Below, piece after piece: positions 60,001-64,000 of a stretch of DNA of 64,000 nucleotides. The stretch is from contig NC_092795.1 in the NCBI RefSeq assembly GCF_918797505.1, forward strand, positions 35,203,131-35,267,130. Reading direction: 5' to 3'. Source of the stretch: Bemisia tabaci (lineage: Eukaryota > Arthropoda > Insecta > Hemiptera > Aleyrodidae). Under the pieces are notes generated by a model. That model was not told the DNA's origin. It saw nothing but the letters and a program-made list of their open reading frames with translations, and made no database searches. The position numbers and the translations under genes were made by a program. How positions within the stretch are numbered: position 1 is the first letter of the stretch; every line of letters starts with the position of its first letter.

Positions 60001-62032
60001 ATTTCTGCTGCCGTATATTTGTGCTTTTTGGTTTCAACTTCACCATCGACATTACACGCACTCTCAACTCAATTAGGTTTGCGTCCAGTGCATCAAATTA
60101 TTATTTTTAGCGTGCCTTACATATTTATATGCAGGCACTCTTTTGATTTCGTTTCCTGTAGATTATACCATTAGCCCTGTCCTCTATACTTTCCGACCCA
60201 ATTCCATTGTGTAATTTTTTCCTTTTCTTTCGTTCAAAGAAATTTAGGCTAATTGAAATGAAATGAAGTGATAATTTAGCAAATCTTAATCTTGGTAGAA
60301 TTTTTTGAAACCTTTTATAATACATTTTCGGTGTTTTTAACTCATAAGCACGATCTGCTGTTTGGTTCTTACGTTGTTTTTTATTGATGATGCCAACGTG
60401 ACATTGTCTTAATGGCGTAAAGTGTTTCAATGTGTAATACAGTGTCTGTGCGGTATCTGACCAGGCTGCGAGTGAAAAGTTCGGTTATTTGAAAAAAGAA
60501 AATAACGGATGGAGAGGAAGGGTTTAAAATGTGCCTCACATAATTTGTTGCCCCCAAGGCCATGATCAATTCTGCCCCACCGAGAACTGCAAAGATGTTT
60601 ACTTTGTGTAGTGTTTCTGTGCATTTAAACTGTTAAAATTTTTGTGAAATTAACTCATTGTGAAACTGATTTAGTCTGTAAATGTTACTTTGACCGGAAT
60701 ATTATCTACGGTTTTTGTATCATTTACTTGAAACCAGTTAAGCAGTTATCAGCTATTTACATAAGCATGTAAGTATGACCATAATTTTTTACAGTTGCTT
60801 GGCATTGTATCTGCTACATTAACAGCAGTGTGAATGAAAATTCAAGAGCGATTTAGCTTTTACATGAGCAGCAGCGCTGCTACATCGACAGCAGCGTGGA
60901 TTTAAATTCAAAAACGAACTGGCTGTCATGAGAACAGCGACGCTGCTATTTCGACAGCAGCGGCCGCTGTTAAATCGAAGGCAGCGTGAACGTCAATCTG
61001 ATGGGGAACCGGCGTTTACGCCAGCAGCTGCGCTGCCAGTGTAACAGACTATTCGATGAAGGTTGAGCAGATTTTGCTGTCGTTGTCACATTCATTTACT
61101 GTCAATGTGACAGCAAAGCGCCTGTTGTAATAACAGACAAAGGTAATGTTATTTTAACAACCAGGATGCTGTGCCGTTTTTTAACAGCCAAGGGCTGTTC
61201 CTTCAGCAGTCGCGACGATTAAAATGACAGGACTTTTTTTTCCGGCAGCATTCATTCCACTCATAACTCAAGAATTGCCAAGTTTCATCTTTTGTATCAT
61301 CTTTAATCTCACATTTTTGAGTGTCGGTTACGCTGTGTCTGTTACGTAACCGACACAATTTGGCAGGGCCGCCATGTTTGCGTGGACCTCCAGCAGTCCC
61401 GCGGGAAGCGCTGATACCTGATTCAATGGCTTGTTTATCAATCACTTTAACTTTGCACTGAATCAAAATAGAGCGTGCCAAAGCTGGAAAAAGGAAGTTT
61501 AATACCTTTAGAATGAGGTAATGAAATCCTGTTAAAATTGGTGCACTTTTATTTCTCAGGTATTTCATATTTTAACTATTCCTGTTATCGTGAAATCACC
61601 CATATTATTTCTGGTAGGGGCTTCTGCATAAAACTTGTTGGAGGAGCCATTAAACTACTCTAAGATTTTGTGCATATTCTATATATTTTTCATACCTTCT
61701 ACAGCCTTAAGTAGTAAAAATAGTACTTCGAGGTTTATTAGAGTTATATTTAATTAATAATTTAATTAATAAATTAATTTTTAAATTCGTAGCAAATGAC
61801 AAACTTTTCTTATATTCGTATGTATATATTCAAAGCAACTTATTGAGTACCTTATTTTTGCGGATGTGCTCAGCAGTTTTGTTGAGAGTCTCGACAGCTT
61901 TCCCCGAATTTGCCCTGTCAATAAAAATGGTCCCTTGAAGCCAGGAAGCAAAGCCATAAGTTCCGTAATAAAGTATTTCCTTCTTTGCGATATTGGTTAG
62001 TCCGTCAAAGAAAGGAAACAGATCGGCCAGCA
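57009..62032 (-). CDS. AGPAT: 1-acylglycerol-3-phosphate acyltransferase, 3' exons
   Basis: Three exons on the - strand join in phase: 62032-61851, 58110-57945 and 57142-57009 (stop TGA). The enzyme acylates lysophosphatidic acid to phosphatidic acid in the ER membrane. Exon 1 here encodes LADLFPFFDGL, IAKKEILYYG and GTIFIDRANSGKAVETLN, the acceptor-binding block II (GxxFIDR). The next gives MFPEGTRNGGKELLPFKKGAF (block III, EGTR) and LPIQPIV (block IV). The last gives HVKILPPISTVGLTKADMD and a helical tail ending SNEAL. Order and spacing match animal AGPAT1/2. The catalytic NHxxxxD block and N-terminal membrane segments must lie in exons before 62032; the missing codon part (x|TG) fits an NHQSSLD-type exon ending in phase 1, but I found none up to 64000. 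The 3.7 kb intron carries a 2.2 kb TIR element. Confidence 0.9.
59004..61233. mobile_element. TIR element of about 2.2 kb in the acyltransferase intron
   Basis: GGACCTGTCATTTTAACAGT at the left and TTAAAATGACAGGAC at the right (with CAGTCGCGACG next to it) are inverted ends. Both subterminal regions carry repeated short words: AACAGC and GCAGCG on the right (60840-61200), TTAACA on the left. The interior contains a CpG-rich block (59440-59740) and no convincing transposase. Target duplication is not clear. Confidence 0.55.
59440..59740. promoter_or_regulatory. CpG-rich block with GCGCATGCGC and GCCGCCAT motifs
   Basis: This GC- and CpG-rich 300 bases stands out from AT-rich surroundings. It contains GCGCGCATGCGCAG, the palindrome bound by NRF-1 type factors, and GCCGCCATGTC, resembling a YY1/Pho site; another CGCCATTTT is near 59960. 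The arrangement resembles a TATA-less promoter. It lies inside the TIR element and the acyltransferase intron, so it could drive an alternative or element transcript. No reading frame in it resembles a known protein. Confidence 0.35.
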
Positions 62033-62689
62033 CTAATAGCAACAGATAACGAAACATATAGTATGACAAGCTAGAGACATTTAAACATATTGTCTTGGAA
62101 TAAACAAAATATATTTTGCGTCATCAACTTTTGACGACTAAACCAACTCAAATAATTTCACGAACGAATAATAACTTGGCTATGGGTCAAATGCTACCCA
62201 GATTTGCACATAAGAGCTTTACTTATTGTTAGACATTTCTTGATATCTTTAAATCACAGCCAATACATAAAATGTTTAAGTGAATAAAGTTTGGACGTGA
62301 TATTGCATGTAATCATGTATGTGCGGTACGTAACTATACCAAATCACGATCATGACATTAGCATTCTCCTACAATAATTCAATGTGCAATATGATTACTT
62401 GCAAACGATGAAATCTATCCGTGCCGCCAGAGGCTGACCCTGGTAAAAATTGGCAGTAGAATGTGTGTTCCAAAATACTATAGACCTAAAGCCGGCTGTA
62501 AGATTTCCAATAGCTTCTGTAGCCGGCTGTACAATTTCTTATAACCTTTTATAGCCGATGGCGATGAAGCAACAGCCAGACGATAAAGTTTATGCTAAAC
62601 ACTACTAATTACGGATACTAGGACTTAGTTTTTGAACTACCACTCTCTTTCTGTGCCGTAGTATCTTGATTTATTTTGCGAGGAAAGCT

Positions 62690-63055
62690 CCGTACTTTTG
62701 AAGGATTCTTGTCATTCTTAATATGTTGGAGCGCCTTCAATTTCTTATGATACTGTGCAATACCTCTGGTGTGAAATAGTTGCTTCAGACGCTGCGGCGA
62801 GGCGAGGCGGGCAGAGAGCGCGAAACGCGCATTGGCGCCTACAAACCTAACAGGGATACTTCACGCATTGCGCAATGCGTGAAGTATCCCTGTTAGGTTT
62901 GTAGGCGCCAGTGCGTCGCCGCTCCGCTTTGTGTTAGGCTCTAATATTTAATCTCGCGGAGTCAGCGTTTTTCAACTCATGATTTTGAAATGTTTGCTCA
63001 CTCTGTATGGACTATTCTCATTTTAATTGATGAAAAAAAAATATGTTTTAAAGGA
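62690..63055 (-). repeat. Palindrome-bearing MITE, family F copy 2 (nested)
   Basis: Reverse-oriented relative of the element at the start of the window, sharing TGGAGCGCCTTCAATTTCTT, GTGTGAAATAGTTGC, CTCGCGGAGTC and TTTTTCAACTCATGATTTTG. It lies inside the CCCTGGTAAAA element. Confidence 0.75.
62833..62910. repeat. Perfect 78-bp palindrome
   Basis: Two 39-base arms without mismatch. The left starts TGGCGCCTACAAACCTAACA and ends CACGCATTGC; the right is its exact complement, and the centre is GC|GC. The same half-site (GCGCCTACAAG and ATACTTCACGCATTG) recurs in the hAT-like elements at 12067-12270 and 54700-54900. Confidence 0.95.
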
Positions 63056-63357
63056 AAATATAATGTGTGTTTTGTAAATATTAAGATAGTTCCGTATCAA
63101 ACTTGGTGATTTCCAAAGCACACGAATTTCTACACAATTTCTTATAGCCTCTTATAGCCAATGGCGATAAAGTGTAAAGCCCGGCGATAGGAACTATATC
63201 CCGACTGTATGCTTTTGTATAGCTTCGTATAGCCCAGCTATATGATTTGCTCCGCTTTCTACAGTCAGCTATATGATTTTCAATAGCCATCTTTAGTCGG
63301 CTAAAGAACTCTTATGGTATTTTGAAACGCAGCTCCTATCGCCAATTTTTACCAGGG

Positions 63358-64000
63358 GAGGAAAATCCTTCATTTTTTCAAATTTCATTTCTAATGCTCT
63401 GTTTACTATACGAAGGACACTAGTATGAAAATGTATGATACTTTTTTCCTCATTCACTGTATATTGTTAATGTTTCAAAGATTTCAAACGCTAATATTGG
63501 AATTTGTAGTTGATAAAACAATTGATAAAATAAAAATATTTTATAGACCAACCCAAAATATTAGTAGACTAACCGAGCATATCCAACGCACTCTGGTGGT
63601 TGATAACTACAACGGCACCATTATTTTTAACCACATTTTCTTGACCTCGAATCTGCCAATTCACTCCAACCATCTTAGAAATCAGTCTGATTGACCATGA
63701 TGTTCTACTGAAACCCAAATAAGGTCACAAAAGTAAATTATGATGCAAAATATACCACTAGCTAAGGTAAGAATTAAAGCATTCTGATACACGTTTCTTC
63801 ATTAAAATTTTACATCAAACAAGATTCGGATAGCAAAAATTTCTGAAAGCAATTCCTGTAACCGAGATGACTATCGTTTTCCGATGCGTTATAATTCAAA
63901 CTTCCCGCTCATTTAAAAACGAAACTCTCGTGGGTGAAATCGTGCTAAAAACGTTACCGTAACAGTCTTTACGGTATGATCATATGACATCTTCAATCTT
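63358..64000. other. No gene recognised
   Basis: AT-rich end of the window. I searched the - strand for the missing NHxxxxD exon of the acyltransferase and did not find it. The + strand open frame at 63425-63694 has no recognisable domain. Confidence 0.4.

Larger units (their letters stand above)
62448..63357. mobile_element. TIR element with CCCTGGTAAAAATTGGC ends
   Basis: CCCTGGTAAAAATTGGC at 62448 and GCCAATTTTTACCAGGG at 63357 are perfect inverted ends. Both flanks continue with matching words (TTCCAAAATACTATAG against TATGGTATTTTGAAAC) and with TATAGCC/GGCTATA repeats. A family F element is nested in the middle. Confidence 0.8.

Noticed and set aside
61203..61568. 121-codon - strand open frame in the AGPAT intron
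   Set aside because: Crosses the border of the TIR element at 61233. A good acceptor (TTCCTTTTTCCAG near 61481) exists, but joining it to the preceding AGPAT exon gives an early stop, so it would be at most a poison exon.

Overview
The window is nuclear DNA of an animal, most likely a sap-feeding hemipteran insect. The whitefly Bemisia tabaci is my best guess, from the presence of plant-type genes in an AT-rich, intron-bearing, MITE-dense insect genome; this is an inference and no search was run. I see no rRNA, tRNA, CRISPR array or bacterial operon.

Protein-coding content is sparse. On the + strand there are three FAD2-type (plant oleate delta-12 desaturase) genes: copy 1 (689-3372), copy 2 (39556-43771) and copy 3 (49965-52854). 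Each gives a full-length spliced protein (380, 387 and 390 aa) with all three histidine boxes. Copies 2 and 3 share two intron positions. Copy 1 has one intron at a different position. Plant FAD2 coding regions are normally uninterrupted, so the introns look gained after transfer. On the - strand the window holds the 3' exons of a 1-acylglycerol-3-phosphate acyltransferase (57009-62032). It also holds a complete three-exon gene for a small secreted repeat protein of about 235 aa with a signal peptide (22775-32295). At 11082-11423 there is a GC-rich terminal exon resembling the C-terminal three quarters of bacterial methylglyoxal synthase, with no visible first exon.

The rest is mostly repeats. 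The largest is a 2.2 kb inverted repeat (13930-16131 and 18286-20485, over a 2.15 kb spacer). Its arms carry mirror copies of an unrecognised multi-exon gene fragment and run into a 500-base assembly gap (20486-20985). Around it are at least eight families of small terminal-inverted-repeat elements. Family A has six copies, some carrying nested insertions. Elements sit in introns of all three desaturases, touch the 3' ends of desaturase copy 2 and the secreted-protein gene, and lie at both ends of the window.

Region by region: 0-3.4 kb MITE, TATA-box region and desaturase copy 1; 3.4-11 kb gene-poor with small repeats and a TCGATCGA minisatellite; 11.1-11.4 kb methylglyoxal-synthase-like exon; 11.7-12.5 kb hAT-like element; 13.9-20.5 kb giant inverted repeat; 21.7-32.3 kb MITE cluster and secreted-protein gene; 33-39.3 kb repeats; 39.6-52.9 kb desaturase copies 2 and 3; 54-55.2 kb second hAT-like element; 57-62 kb acyltransferase with a 2.2 kb element in an intron; 62.4-63.4 kb nested elements. 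The desaturases and the acyltransferase could both act on phosphatidic-acid-derived phospholipids in the endoplasmic reticulum, but nothing in the sequence shows that their proximity is functional.
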